Source: JAJEBT01 sp965221485 (GTDB taxonomy: Bacteria; Pseudomonadota; Alphaproteobacteria; MPNO01; UBA830). Taken from it: DNA of 64,000 nt. The notes beneath the pieces are model-generated. The model did no database searches. It saw only the letters and a list, made by a program, of their open reading frames with translations, and was not told the origin of the DNA. The position numbers and the translations under genes are program-made. Of this stretch, positions 34,941 through 44,998 are shown one piece after another; the first letter of the stretch is position 1; each line of letters opens with the position of its first letter. The DNA lies in NCBI GenBank assembly GCA_965221485.1, contig OZ244893.1, positions 372,001 through 436,000 on the forward strand, written 5' to 3'.

Positions 34941-36345
34941 CCGGACCCTGGCTGCACCGGACAGCGGCGCTGCGATACGAATCCTGAAAGACCGCTTTGG
35001 TGAGCGGCTGACAACGAACGCATCGGTCCGGGAACGTCACGGCACCGATGAATCCTGGCATGCACCACAGGCTCCGGACGCGGTTGTTTTTCCGGAAAAT
35101 ACGAAAGAGGTCATTGATGTCGTCAATATCTGCCGGACCCATCGGACCCCCGTAATTCCGTTTGGTGTCGGGACTTCGCTCGAGGGCCATATTGCCGCGC
35201 TGCATGGCGGTGTATGTGTCGACTTCGGCAGGATGAATTCGGTCCTCAGAGTGAATGCGGAAGACCTGGATGTTACAGTCGAACCGGGTGTCACCCGGAA
35301 GCAGCTCAATGCGTATCTCCGGGATACAGGCCTGTTCTTTCCGATCGATCCGGGTGCGGATGCCACCATCGGCGGCATGGCCGCTACCCGTGCTTCAGGC
35401 ACCAATGCCGTCCGCTACGGAACCATGCGGGACAATGTCCTGTCGCTGGCTGTTGTTCTGGCAGATGGCCGCCTCATTCGAACCGGGGCCCGCGCACGGA
35501 AGTCGGCTGCGGGATACGACCTCACACGGCTGTTTGTCGGATCAGAAGGAACGCTCGGCATCATCGTAGAGGTTACGCTACGCCTTTTCGGCATTCCGGA
35601 AACCATTTCTTCGGCGGTCTGTTCCTATCCGAGTGTCGAAGCCGCCGTTAACACCGTGATCATGACCATTCAGTCCGGAATCCCCATTGCACGGATCGAA
35701 CTCGTCGATGACGTGCAAATGAAGGCGCTCAACAAATTTTCGGGCCTGGGGTACCGCGAACGCCCCATGCTTTTTTTCGAGTTTCACGGAAGCAGGGCCG
35801 GTGTCGAGGAGCAGATCGGGGCCGTCCGGGATATCAGTGACGGTTATGGTGGTGATGATTTTGCTTGGGCGGGGTCAACGGAAGAACGCAACAAGCTGTG
35901 GCAGGCGCGCCATGATGCGCATTACGCCAACATGCAGCTTCGACCCGGTGCCAAAGCCTGGCCGACAGATGTATGTGTGCCCATCTCGCGTCTGGCCGTC
36001 TGCATCGAGGAAACCCGCCGGGACATCGAGGAAGCAGGATTGCTGGCTCCCATGGTCGGACATGTCGGCGACGGCAACTTCCATGTTGACATGGTTCTGG
36101 ATCCTGACGATCCCGACGAAGTGTCCAGGGCCCGGAGTGTCAACGACCGGCTGGTTGCACGGGCGCTGGAGATGGAGGGAACCTGTACAGGTGAGCACGG
36201 GATCGGTTACGGAAAACTTAACAAGCTCAAGGCCGAACTCGGTGATGCCGTTGACGTCATGCGCGGCGTCAAGCAGGCGCTGGACCCGCTCAATCTTATG
36301 AATCCGGGAAAGGTGGTGCGTTTTGAACCGGATCGGATTGAATAA
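34933..36345 (+). CDS. FAD-binding 2-hydroxyacid dehydrogenase (GlcD/D-lactate dehydrogenase family)
   Basis: 470 residues from ATG 34933. The FAD-binding PCMH domain has VIPFGVGTSLEGH and GADATIGGMAATRASGTNAVRYGTMRDNV. The C-terminal oxidase domain has GHVGDGNFHVDMV and the ending CTGEHGIGYGK ... LDPLNLMNPGKV. These features mark D-2-hydroxyacid oxidases such as D-lactate dehydrogenase (cytochrome), GlcD or D-2-hydroxyglutarate dehydrogenase. The operon with 5-oxoprolinase and a D-glutamate-cyclase-like gene suggests disposal of a D-hydroxyacid derived from D-glutamate, which is inference. Confidence 0.92.
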   Translation: MNDRTLAAPDSGAAIRILKDRFGERLTTNASVRERHGTDESWHAPQAPDAVVFPENTKEVIDVVNICRTHRTPVIPFGVGTSLEGHIAALHGGVCVDFGRMNSVLRVNAEDLDVTVEPGVTRKQLNAYLRDTGLFFPIDPGADATIGGMAATRASGTNAVRYGTMRDNVLSLAVVLADGRLIRTGARARKSAAGYDLTRLFVGSEGTLGIIVEVTLRLFGIPETISSAVCSYPSVEAAVNTVIMTIQSGIPIARIELVDDVQMKALNKFSGLGYRERPMLFFEFHGSRAGVEEQIGAVRDISDGYGGDDFAWAGSTEERNKLWQARHDAHYANMQLRPGAKAWPTDVCVPISRLAVCIEETRRDIEEAGLLAPMVGHVGDGNFHVDMVLDPDDPDEVSRARSVNDRLVARALEMEGTCTGEHGIGYGKLNKLKAELGDAVDVMRGVKQALDPLNLMNPGKVVRFEPDRIE

Positions 36346-36425
36346 CGGCACGAAGGTGCAGTCCGGCGCCGCCACGACCCGGTATCGGCCCCTGGATCGA
36401 CCAGGCACAAACCAGGAGTGATCTC

Positions 36426-39400
36426 ATGAAGACCGTGGTTTACGGTCTTGGAATTCTGGCTGGTCTCGCGATCGCGCTTGTCGTTGCCGTCCTGGTAGCG
36501 CCCAGCATGATCGACTGGAACGACTACCGGTCAGACATTGCGGCAGAGTTCGAGAAAGCGACGGGACGGACGCTTGTTGTCGAAGGCGATCTGAATCTCG
36601 GTGTCCTGCCTGTCCCCTATCTGAAGGCGGAAGACGTCCGGATATCCGATGCGTCTGGCGCAACGAAGCCGGACGTGATCACGTTGCGCGCCGTGCGGGT
36701 ACATTTGCGGTTTTTGCCACTTCTCAAGGGGCGCATAGAAATCGCGGGGATCGAACTGATTCGACCCGTAATGGAACTGGAACGTTTCAGTGATGGTGGG
36801 ATCAACTGGTTGCTGTCCCCGGACGGCAGGACTGGCTTCGCCAACGTAATCCGACGAAGCCTTTTGGCACGCACTGGTATCGTGATCGACTACGAAAGCA
36901 TTCGCCTCGATCGCGTTGAGATCCTGGATGGAATCCTGAATTATCGGGATCTGCGCACACAAACGGATGTCAGCCTTCGTGAGTTCAGCCTTGATCTGAG
37001 GACGGATGACCCTGACGGTCCGGTCTCGGTACGGGCAAGCGCGATGGCCGGGCGTACACCGTTGACCGTCGAAGCCCGGCTCGGCAGCGACACCGCTCGC
37101 CGGGGTACCGAAGTTGATCTGAGGCTGGGCGTAGCGGGAACGCAACTGAAGGTTGACGGCGAAGTCGTGAACCTGTCGGGCAGACCCCGGCTGCGCGCTG
37201 ACGTGAGCTGGGAAGGCGCAGGGCTTGCTGACCTGATATCCAGTTTCACGGGCACATCGGCGAACGGGTTCGTCGATGGATCGTTTGTCCTGACGGCATC
37301 AATCCTCATGACAGACGAGGAAGCCCGGGTTGATGACCTGATGCTGGATGTGAACGGGTTTCGGGCGGAGGGCAACGCGAGACTCGGATTTCAGGACGGG
37401 TTTCGGGCCGCATTTTCGCTGCAGTCTGGCCGCGTCAATCTTGACAGATTGGCGGCGCGCGAATCCTCCTCGCCCGAGTCAACCGGGAGCGATAATGCCG
37501 GGGCAGGAACTGACAGGCATGCAGGACGACAGGACGTCTGGTCTGTGGTCACCGGAGTATTGCCTGCCGATGCCACGGTCGATCTGGAGTACAGTGCTGA
37601 AGAACTCCTGATTGGCGGATCCAGCCTGCGCTCCGTGTCCCTCGCGGCCTCGCTGGCCAACGGGACCCTTTCTCTTCAGCAGGCAAGAGCCCTGTTGCCG
37701 GGTGAGAGCCGGATAGAAATGTCGGGCCTCGTCCGGCTCGACAAGGAAATTACGGACTACAGGGGCCGTTTGGCACTTCGTTCCGCAAATCTGCGGCAAC
37801 TGCTCACGGAGCGGGATCTGGATCTTTCGGGGGTAGCCGACGATCGGTTGCGTCGCGCGACGGTTTCGGCGGACTTCAGCGGGGTCGGATCCGAGTTGCG
37901 ACTGTCCAAGATCGAGGCGGATTTTGATGCGTCGCGTATCCGGGGAGCTGCAACCGTACTATTGCGCGATCGGCTGGCGTTCGGCGCGAATCTCAGTATT
38001 GATCGTCTTGATGTCGACGCCTACTGGCCGCCAAAGCACCCTGAAGCAGGGGAAACCGGAGACGATGCGAATGACCGCTCGGATATGGTGGATGCGAAAT
38101 CATCACAAACCGGATCGCTGGCTTTTCTGGACGCCTTTGACGCCAATCTTGTCGTGAATGCAAGCAGCCTGAGTTTCCGCGAAACAACGATTCATGGTTT
38201 CCGCTTTTCCGCGTCTCTTCAGAATGGGCGGTTGACGGTAGGGCAGGCCAGCACACGAAGTCTTGGTGGTGCCCGGGTGCGTCTGGAAGGAACGCTGGAA
38301 GATCTGGGCCGGGATCCGACATTTACCGGTACGGTCATTGCAGCTGCCGGGAAAGCGGAGGGGCTGGCCCGGTTTCTGGGGCTGGAGCTTCCGGCGACGG
38401 TTGCAGGAATGGGCGAGATGCGCCTTCGTCTGAAAGGTGAGGGGCGGTTGGACAGGTTTGCCTTTGATGCCCGGTTCGATCTCGGAGATCTGAAGGCGGC
38501 CGTGGAAGGGAATGTATTCGAACTGCAGGCCGAGCCCCGTTTCGATCTTGCGATCGAGAGCCAGCATCCCGACTTCACGGGCATTGTTGCCCTCCTGTCC
38601 GATTTGTCGGGTGATGCCGATGGTATCGGGAGCAGCGGAAGCGTTTCCCTCAGGATCGTTGCGAAGGGTGATTTCGAGCGATTGGCGGTTGAGGCTCAGA
38701 TGGATCTTCCTGGAGGGGGCGCTCAGGCGACAGGTGTGGTGGAAGCCCCGTGGGATAGCCAGCAGTTCGCAATGGATGTCACATTTCAGCACGATGACAT
38801 CTTCGCGCTGATCGGGCCTTTTGTCGGCAATGTCCGTCCTGCCACGTCGTTCCTGGATCAGGTCTCGTTGTCCGCGAACGTCAAGCGTTCGGGTGATGCG
38901 GTTGCAATTTCGTCAGTATCAGCCGAGATCGGAGAGATCTCTGTCGTGGGCGAAGGCTATTGGAAGGATCAGGATCCACGCCCTGCGATAAAGCTTGCAG
39001 TTATCGGTGATGTCGTGCCGCTGAGCGACATACTGGATACCGTGATCTCTGGATCCGATGCGAATTCCAATGGATCTGGCCAGCCGGCAAAGACCGGTGG
39101 CTGGTTGGAAAGTTGGTGGTCAAAGGAGGCCAGGGATGATGACGTCCTGGCGCTTGCAGATGTCGAGATTGAAGCGAGTGCAGCAGCTTTGGCCTACCGT
39201 GAGTTGCGCCTTGACGATGTTCGTTTCACTGCGAAGGTTCGGGACGGGACGCTTGAATTCGACAAGTTGGTGGGCCGGACCCTTGGAGGGCAGGTCTCAG
39301 CATCTGGCAGGGTGATTCGAGCCGGGACCCCGATCGTGGAAATCGATATGTCTGTTGACGGGGCAAACCTCACCGAAGCCCTGTTCGGTGAGGGCCCTTT

Positions 39401-40172
39401 CGATCTGTCCAGCGGATCAATCGATGCGAATCTGGAAGTCACGACCCGCGGCCACACCCCAGCGGACATGGTTCGTACGCTTTCGGGTAAAGGGAGACTG
39501 GCGGTGAAGGACGGTGTCGTCAGAGGCTTTGATCTGAAGAGTTTTGGTGGCCATGCGTCGACACCGGGCGATCCGGCTGACGCGATCGAGCGCATGAAAT
39601 CTGTCATGAGCCATGGCAGTACGGACGTATCCGAACTGGATACGGAGTTCCGGATTGCCGACGGTGTTCTCGAACTCGAGAGGATGCGAATGACGGGAAA
39701 CGCCGGTTCTGTATCGGTAGATGGACATATCGATCTGGATGAAGAAAAACTGGACCTGCAAGCGTTGTTCGTACCCAAGGGGGAGCAGGGCCTTCCGCCC
39801 TTTCAGGTCAGTCTGACCGGAAGTGTGGATGAACCGGACAGAAGATTCGAGATGTCCGAAGTCAGGACCTGGTTGCTCGGGCGCAACATCCGGGAGCAGT
39901 CCCGGGTGCTTGCTCCCAGCCCGGTGCCGGCCGACCCATTGTACCCATCCGCCCCCGAACCCTCGTCGGCAGAGGAAACGCAAGCGGAAGCTCCGTCACC
40001 GGATTCTGGAGGCGTGGCGGACAAGCGGGCCGAGACGCCTGCCGGAAGAGGGGGGGCAGATGATCCTGGCGAGGACCACACGGCAGAAAGTGCCGTGCCG
40101 CCGCCGCCAGCATCAGAATCCGAAATATCCCCCGAGACCCTCGTCGACGAATTGATCAGGGATCTGCGTTGA
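36426..40172 (+). CDS. AsmA family protein
   Basis: A large 1248-residue envelope protein. An N-terminal hydrophobic segment (residues about 5-28) anchors it, and the AsmA start DWNDYRSDIAAEFEKATGR is followed by GDLNLGVLPVPYLKAEDVRIS. The rest is mainly beta-strand, as in the repeating-beta-groove lipid-transfer proteins (AsmA, TamB, YhdP), with a typical AsmA C-terminal region (GKGRLAVKDGVVRGFDLKSF). The last 100 residues are Pro/Glu/Ser-rich. Such proteins are thought to move phospholipids between the two membranes. An AGGAGT site precedes the ATG. Confidence 0.92.
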   Translation: MKTVVYGLGILAGLAIALVVAVLVAPSMIDWNDYRSDIAAEFEKATGRTLVVEGDLNLGVLPVPYLKAEDVRISDASGATKPDVITLRAVRVHLRFLPLLKGRIEIAGIELIRPVMELERFSDGGINWLLSPDGRTGFANVIRRSLLARTGIVIDYESIRLDRVEILDGILNYRDLRTQTDVSLREFSLDLRTDDPDGPVSVRASAMAGRTPLTVEARLGSDTARRGTEVDLRLGVAGTQLKVDGEVVNLSGRPRLRADVSWEGAGLADLISSFTGTSANGFVDGSFVLTASILMTDEEARVDDLMLDVNGFRAEGNARLGFQDGFRAAFSLQSGRVNLDRLAARESSSPESTGSDNAGAGTDRHAGRQDVWSVVTGVLPADATVDLEYSAEELLIGGSSLRSVSLAASLANGTLSLQQARALLPGESRIEMSGLVRLDKEITDYRGRLALRSANLRQLLTERDLDLSGVADDRLRRATVSADFSGVGSELRLSKIEADFDASRIRGAATVLLRDRLAFGANLSIDRLDVDAYWPPKHPEAGETGDDANDRSDMVDAKSSQTGSLAFLDAFDANLVVNASSLSFRETTIHGFRFSASLQNGRLTVGQASTRSLGGARVRLEGTLEDLGRDPTFTGTVIAAAGKAEGLARFLGLELPATVAGMGEMRLRLKGEGRLDRFAFDARFDLGDLKAAVEGNVFELQAEPRFDLAIESQHPDFTGIVALLSDLSGDADGIGSSGSVSLRIVAKGDFERLAVEAQMDLPGGGAQATGVVEAPWDSQQFAMDVTFQHDDIFALIGPFVGNVRPATSFLDQVSLSANVKRSGDAVAISSVSAEIGEISVVGEGYWKDQDPRPAIKLAVIGDVVPLSDILDTVISGSDANSNGSGQPAKTGGWLESWWSKEARDDDVLALADVEIEASAAALAYRELRLDDVRFTAKVRDGTLEFDKLVGRTLGGQVSASGRVIRAGTPIVEIDMSVDGANLTEALFGEGPFDLSSGSIDANLEVTTRGHTPADMVRTLSGKGRLAVKDGVVRGFDLKSFGGHASTPGDPADAIERMKSVMSHGSTDVSELDTEFRIADGVLELERMRMTGNAGSVSVDGHIDLDEEKLDLQALFVPKGEQGLPPFQVSLTGSVDEPDRRFEMSEVRTWLLGRNIREQSRVLAPSPVPADPLYPSAPEPSSAEETQAEAPSPDSGGVADKRAETPAGRGGADDPGEDHTAESAVPPPPASESEISPETLVDELIRDLR

Positions 40173-40392
40173 AGCCGCCTGCAGGCGTTACGGTGCGGGC
40201 TCTGACCGAATTAAACACATGGATGCGAATTGCGGATGACAATCCGCCGTGGCGGTTCTTGTCAATTTCCGTGATCAGGGCGTTTACGGACAATCCTCGA
40301 CGGCGGGCAATGGCGACAAATTCCGACCAGAACTCATCCTCCAGCGAGATACTGGTCCGGTGTCCGGCAATGGTTACAGAATGTTTGCGCAC
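40156..40392 (-). CDS. Ribbon-helix-helix domain protein
   Basis: A 78-residue protein with SVTIAGHRTSISLEDEFW followed by LSVNALITEID and LSSAIRIHVF, the pattern of the small alphaproteobacterial RHH_4 family. Predicted to be a DNA-binding dimer; targets are unknown. It overlaps the 3' end of the AsmA gene on the opposite strand by 17 bases. Confidence 0.85.
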   Translation of the reverse strand: MRKHSVTIAGHRTSISLEDEFWSEFVAIARRRGLSVNALITEIDKNRHGGLSSAIRIHVFNSVRARTVTPAGGFNADP

Positions 40393-40825
40393 GGGGCCTG
40401 CCAGAGGCGGTTGGGCAGCAGGGTTTGCATCGGGACTTGCTCCTGATCACCCGCACTGTACCCCCTACTGTTCGTTGATCAAGCCTCGATCAGTACCGGG
40501 GATGGAACAGCTCTGCCTGTCCGGACTGTGACGTGTGGATCGTGCCTGCTCACCGCCCGAAGCCAGTTGCCGCGCGTCGGTATTCTGAACCTGCCGCGAC
40601 AGGTCAGCTGTTTCATTTCAGACGCGGGTTCTTCCCGGAACAGCTGAACGGGCCTGTGAGGATACGCAGGAACTCCGGCATCGGGTTGATTGCACGGATT
40701 GCGCTTCCCCTGTAGGGTGTGTGCATGTCTGCACGGATACAGCGATCCGGCCCTGAAACCCTGGTTTGTGGTTGCTTCCGGAATGATCTCCGCTCTCTTC
40801 ATCTTTCTGAAACAAGGGGGCAGGC

Positions 40826-41338
40826 GTGAAAGGCATGGCGGCCGGATATAATTTCGTTCTGAACGGAATGGCCGTGCTGGCAGGCGTTCTGATCTTTCTT
40901 TGTTTCGTGATGATTGTGGTCGATGTCTCGATGCGCATTGTCGGTCTGACGCCGCCAGCTTTTACCCTTGCAGTCGTAGAGTACATACTGCTGTGGTTCA
41001 CGATGCTTGCCGCACCGTGGCTGGTTCGTATCAAGGGTCACGTTTTTATCGACGCTGTGACCCAGTTCCTGCCTGTTCGGGTCAGGTTCTTTCTGGCCAA
41101 GACCGTTTACGCCATCTCCGCTATAGCTGCCACGATCTATTGCGTCCATGCAGCCGGACTGCTTGCGGAGGCCTGGCGAAACGACATGGTGGATGTCCGC
41201 AGTATCGACATGCCGGTATGGGCGTTGTTTGGTCCTATGCCGCTCTGTCTAGCCCTGGTCGCCGTCGAATTTGGTCGCTACTTCGTCGGTATCGACGATA
41301 TGTACAGCCAGTCAGTGGCTGAAAGGGAAAGCGTCTGA
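40826..41338 (+). CDS. TRAP transporter small permease (DctQ type)
   Basis: 170 residues with four predicted membrane helices (starting near FVLNGMAVLAGVLIFLCFV), the DctQ layout. The start is GTG 40826 behind a GGGGG site; ATG 40835 is an alternative. It is followed after three bases by the large permease gene. The pair with the downstream DctP binding protein forms a complete tripartite, sodium-driven solute importer. The substrate is unknown. Confidence 0.9.
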   Translation: MKGMAAGYNFVLNGMAVLAGVLIFLCFVMIVVDVSMRIVGLTPPAFTLAVVEYILLWFTMLAAPWLVRIKGHVFIDAVTQFLPVRVRFFLAKTVYAISAIAATIYCVHAAGLLAEAWRNDMVDVRSIDMPVWALFGPMPLCLALVAVEFGRYFVGIDDMYSQSVAERESV

Positions 41339-41341
41339 ACG

Positions 41342-42658
41342 ATGGAACTGGAGTGGTACTGGGCCCTCCTCGTGCTCATCGGAATGGTTGTTTTCTTTAT
41401 GGCAATGGGCGTGCCGGTTGCCCTGACCTTCATCACAACCAACATCATTGGCGTTCTCATCTTCATGGGGGACGTGGCGGGCTGGACGCAGATTGTGGAC
41501 AACTCCACCTCTCTCATAACCCGTTTTACGCTGGGGCCCGTCCCTATGTTCATCATGATGGGGGCCCTGTTCTTTCATACAGGGTTGGCCATGAGGGTAT
41601 TCGACGGCCTCGACGTACTCTTTGGACGGCTCCCGGGCCGGCTCTGTTATCTCACGGTTGCAGGCGGCGCGATGTTCTCGACCCTGACCGGTTCCAGCAT
41701 GGCGAATACCGCCATGCTGGGCGCCCTGATGGTGCCGGAGATGCAGCGGCGGGGTTACAACCAGAGAATGTCCATGGGTCCGATCCTCGGAACCGGGGGC
41801 CTGGCAATGATCATTCCCCCGTCAGCTCTCGGTGTCCTTCTTGCTTCGGTCGCCAATATCGATGTGGGCCGGCTCTTGATTGCCGGCTTTCTGCCCGGTT
41901 TTGTGCTTGCAGGTCTCTACGCCGCGCTGATTTTTCTCCAAATTCGATTCAATCCCGAGGCGGCCCCCGCCTACGTGATCGAAATGCCACCTGTGTGGAA
42001 GCGAGTACAGCTGGTCTGCACGAACATTCTTCCCATGAGCCTCGTCGTGTTCATGGTGATCGGGTTTATCATTCTCGGATGGTCAACGCCTACCGAAGCG
42101 GCAGCCTTTGGTGTCCTCGGGGTGATCGTCCTCGCCATCGCGTTTCGGGTCATGACGTTCTCCGCGCTGAGGTCTTCAGTCGAAGCGACCGTCAAGGTCG
42201 GCGCCATGGTTTTCTTCATCATCATGAGCTCCACAGTGTTCAGCCAGTTGCTGGCATTTTCAGGAGCGAGTGCGGGCCTCCTTGACTGGACGACGGGTTT
42301 CGAAATTTCGAGGTACTGGGTCCTCCTGGTGATGTTCATCATTTTGCTTGCGCTTGGCATGTTCATGGACGCCACTTCCATGATGCTGATCACGGTACCG
42401 ATTTTTTTTCCACTGGCCCAACAACTTGGCTTTGATCTGATCTGGTTTGGCCTCTTCGTACTCATGACCTTCGAAATGGCTGGAACAACTCCCCCCTTCG
42501 GACTGCTGCTGTACGTCATGCTCGGTGTGGCGCCCAAGGGAACAACCCTGTTCCAGGTCGCAAACGCTGCGTTTCCGTTTCTGGTTTGCGATGCGATTCT
42601 GATAGTGATCCTCATTCTGTACCCCGATCTGGCGTTATGGCTTCCGAGCCTCATGTAG
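41342..42658 (+). CDS. TRAP transporter large permease (DctM type)
   Basis: 438 residues, strongly hydrophobic with about 12 membrane segments. DctM hallmarks are AMGVPVALTFITTN, TGSSMANTAMLGALMVPEM, IIPPSALGVLLASVANIDVGRLLIAG, and MFMDATSMMLITVPIF. The final segment has FEMAGTTPPFGLLLYVM. It carries the solute and sodium translocation path. It begins three bases after dctQ, and the dctP gene follows after a 276-base gap. Confidence 0.95.
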   Translation: MELEWYWALLVLIGMVVFFMAMGVPVALTFITTNIIGVLIFMGDVAGWTQIVDNSTSLITRFTLGPVPMFIMMGALFFHTGLAMRVFDGLDVLFGRLPGRLCYLTVAGGAMFSTLTGSSMANTAMLGALMVPEMQRRGYNQRMSMGPILGTGGLAMIIPPSALGVLLASVANIDVGRLLIAGFLPGFVLAGLYAALIFLQIRFNPEAAPAYVIEMPPVWKRVQLVCTNILPMSLVVFMVIGFIILGWSTPTEAAAFGVLGVIVLAIAFRVMTFSALRSSVEATVKVGAMVFFIIMSSTVFSQLLAFSGASAGLLDWTTGFEISRYWVLLVMFIILLALGMFMDATSMMLITVPIFFPLAQQLGFDLIWFGLFVLMTFEMAGTTPPFGLLLYVMLGVAPKGTTLFQVANAAFPFLVCDAILIVILILYPDLALWLPSLM

Positions 42659-42934
42659 TCGGCCCCGGTTGCAAGGCAGCGAGGACTCCCGAAGGATAAT
42701 CGGGTAACGGAGTCTCCCCGGGGCAACAGGCCGCAGAAAATGGTTCGCAGCCGCAAGAGATGCGGAACAGACACCCCGATCGGGTTGTGTTCCTTGATGC
42801 TGCTGAGCCGTCGCGAATGGCGATCTTGTCAGACATGCGTCCGGTTGGTAACGTCAAGAGAAGCGATTATCGCGAAGATACTGCGGGCTTGGGCACGTGG
42901 GTCACACAATAGGACTGCACAAAGGAGGAAACCG

Positions 42935-43921
42935 ATGATCAAGACAAGAGTTCTGGCGATAGCTCTGGCAGCTGTTGTTACTGTACCGACCGTGGCGACA
43001 GCGTCATCCATCAAGGTCTCGACATGCCAGATCCGAACGCATGATCATGTCATTGTGTTTCTGAACGAATTTCTCAAGCCGGCCCAGGACAATGATATCG
43101 GGCTCAAGCTCCGCTATATCGGTGGGCCTGAAATCACCCCGTTTCGCAAACAGGGAGGGGCACTCAAGCGGGGGTTGATCGATCTGATATTCTGCCCGAC
43201 GCCCTACTATGGTGCTGACCTTCCCGAGGCCCGTCTTCTCGGGGCTCACAACAAGTCTCTCGAGGAAATGCGCTCCAACGGTGCTTATGACTTGCTCAGA
43301 GAGGCATGGGACAAGGGGCTCAACGCCCACATTCTGGCCTGGCCAGCCTTCAACGTATCGACGTTCTACGTTTATACCAAGTTCAAGCCCAAGCTCAGCA
43401 AGACGACAGGCATTGACCTCAAGGGTGTAAAAATGCGGTCTACCGGGCTGTACAAACCGTTTCTTGCAGCCATGGGGGCGATTCCCATTTCAATAGCGCC
43501 TGGTGATGTGTACCAGGGACTCGAACGCGGCGTTGTTGATGGTATGGCCTGGCCCAAGGGATCGATCACCAAGTACAGCTGGGAGAAATTCCTGAAATAC
43601 AAGGTAACGCCAAACTTTTATGGCGCCACATTCATGGTGGTCATCAACAAGAACAAGTGGCAGAGTCTGACACAAGCCGAGCGCGATTTTCTGACCAAGG
43701 TTGCGCAACGCTATGAAAAGAAAAGCGACGAGGTTGTCGGCAAGAATCTCAAAATCGATGAAGCCCTGCAGGTCAAGGCCGGTGTCCAGGACTTCAATCT
43801 CGAGGGCGAGTACGCAAAAGCCTATCTGAGGACCATCTATGGTGCCAAATGGGCCCAGAACGATCAGTACAAATACACAGTGGATTACAAGAAACTCAAA
43901 TCACTTATCTATGAAGAGTAA
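42935..43921 (+). CDS. TRAP transporter substrate-binding protein (DctP family)
   Basis: 328 residues from ATG 42935, placed by the strong AAAGGAGG site 7 bases upstream and by the signal peptide (MIKTRVLAIALAAVVTVPTVATA, cleavage likely after ATA). DctP features are LKGVKMRSTGLYKPFLAAMGA with the substrate-carboxylate-binding Arg, and SIAPGDVYQGLERGVVDGMAWP. It binds solute in the periplasm and delivers it to the two permeases. Higher expression than the permeases is suggested by its own strong ribosome site. Confidence 0.93.
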   Translation: MIKTRVLAIALAAVVTVPTVATASSIKVSTCQIRTHDHVIVFLNEFLKPAQDNDIGLKLRYIGGPEITPFRKQGGALKRGLIDLIFCPTPYYGADLPEARLLGAHNKSLEEMRSNGAYDLLREAWDKGLNAHILAWPAFNVSTFYVYTKFKPKLSKTTGIDLKGVKMRSTGLYKPFLAAMGAIPISIAPGDVYQGLERGVVDGMAWPKGSITKYSWEKFLKYKVTPNFYGATFMVVINKNKWQSLTQAERDFLTKVAQRYEKKSDEVVGKNLKIDEALQVKAGVQDFNLEGEYAKAYLRTIYGAKWAQNDQYKYTVDYKKLKSLIYEE

Positions 43922-44530
43922 CCCTGGACGAGTAGGCCGGGTCGCGGCGTTTGCTGCGTCCCGGCTGAAGTTTCCGGGGCCGGGCGGGCCATAAAGCGAA
44001 CACCTGGCGCAGACTGTCAAATCGTTGCCCATTGATGTGACATTGCGAAATCCTTCGTGGTCAGGAATTTGGCCTCATTCCCGGGGTTGCTGAAGGGTCC
44101 CGGTTCTGGAGTGTCGCGGTCCTGTCGAATCGGGACACTCTGTTTTTCGCAGGGTCGGGATTTTGTTCGTGACCTTTAGCCGCGTTCAGGGTTCAGGAGC
44201 CTGGGATCCCGGGCTCGAAGCTGCCATTGGCGGGTTCTGACAAGGCGCTGACGGGGTATCCCGGGCCGTGTCGGTCCAGCACGAATCTCGCAACATCCGG
44301 TGGGCGGGAACGGCCTTTCATTTGTCGATCCGCTGGCGCATCGCGTGAAGGCTCATTGTTTGCATCTCGGAATTCTGTTGGTTCCTTCCACAGTGCTGGA
44401 GCCGATCGGACATGCAGGGAGTCTGCACAGGCAACCCCACTACAAGGGGCGTGTTTACTGCAGGTTTTGCCCGGAGCAGAGTGCTGTTGTACCGTGAGCA
44501 ACTGAACAACAGGGATCGGAGGATGCGCCC
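43922..44530 (+). other. Intergenic region with terminator-like hairpins
   Basis: 609 bases between dctP and ridA. A stable hairpin with GCCGGG/CCCGGC arms (43936-43965) lacks a T tract, and a second hairpin near 44109 has one. No supported gene was found in the remainder. Confidence 0.5.
44109..44147 (+). terminator. Terminator-like hairpin after the TRAP operon
   Basis: GAGTGTC (44109-44115) and GACACTC (44134-44140) flank an 18-base loop region, followed by TGTTTTT. Probably a rho-independent terminator, though 190 bases from the dctP stop. Confidence 0.4.
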
Positions 44531-44998
44531 GTGGCACATTCGGTTGAAGCCAGACTCAGGGAAATGGGAATCATCCTGCCCCAGGCCGCCACACCCAAGG
44601 TCGCACGCATCCTGAACTGGAAGCAGGCGGGCGACCTTCTCTATATTTCGGGTCAGGTCCCCCGCATTGACGGCGAAATCGCGTTTGTGGGTAAGGTTGG
44701 TCGTGAGTTTTCCCTGGAAGAAGGTCAACAGGCCGCGCGAACCAGTGTGCTCATGGTTCTGGCCAGTGCCAGGGAGGCGCTTGGCGACCTTGATCGCATC
44801 CGGGATGTTGTGAAGATCAAGGGTTATGTGAACGTCGATCCTGAATTCACGGCCGTTTCCGCGGTTATGAACGGCGCTTCAGATCTGCTAAACGAGTTGT
44901 TCGGTGAGCCCGGCCGCCATTCCCGGACCGCAATCGGAGTCGCGTCGATGCCGTTTGGCGTTGCCATTGAAGTCGAGGCGATCTTTCAGGTTGCGTAA
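44531..44998 (+). CDS. RidA family protein
   Basis: 155 residues from GTG 44531, with a GGAGG site 8 bases upstream. Rid/YER057c pattern: LLYISGQVPRIDGEIAFVG, and the conserved Arg of the imine-binding pocket in HSRTAIGVASMPFGVAIEVEAIF. The sequence belongs to the longer Rid7-like subgroup rather than archetypal RidA. It may hydrolyse reactive imines formed by amino-acid enzymes. Its 3' end overlaps the convergent ketopantoate-reductase-like gene. Confidence 0.9.
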   Translation: MAHSVEARLREMGIILPQAATPKVARILNWKQAGDLLYISGQVPRIDGEIAFVGKVGREFSLEEGQQAARTSVLMVLASAREALGDLDRIRDVVKIKGYVNVDPEFTAVSAVMNGASDLLNELFGEPGRHSRTAIGVASMPFGVAIEVEAIFQVA

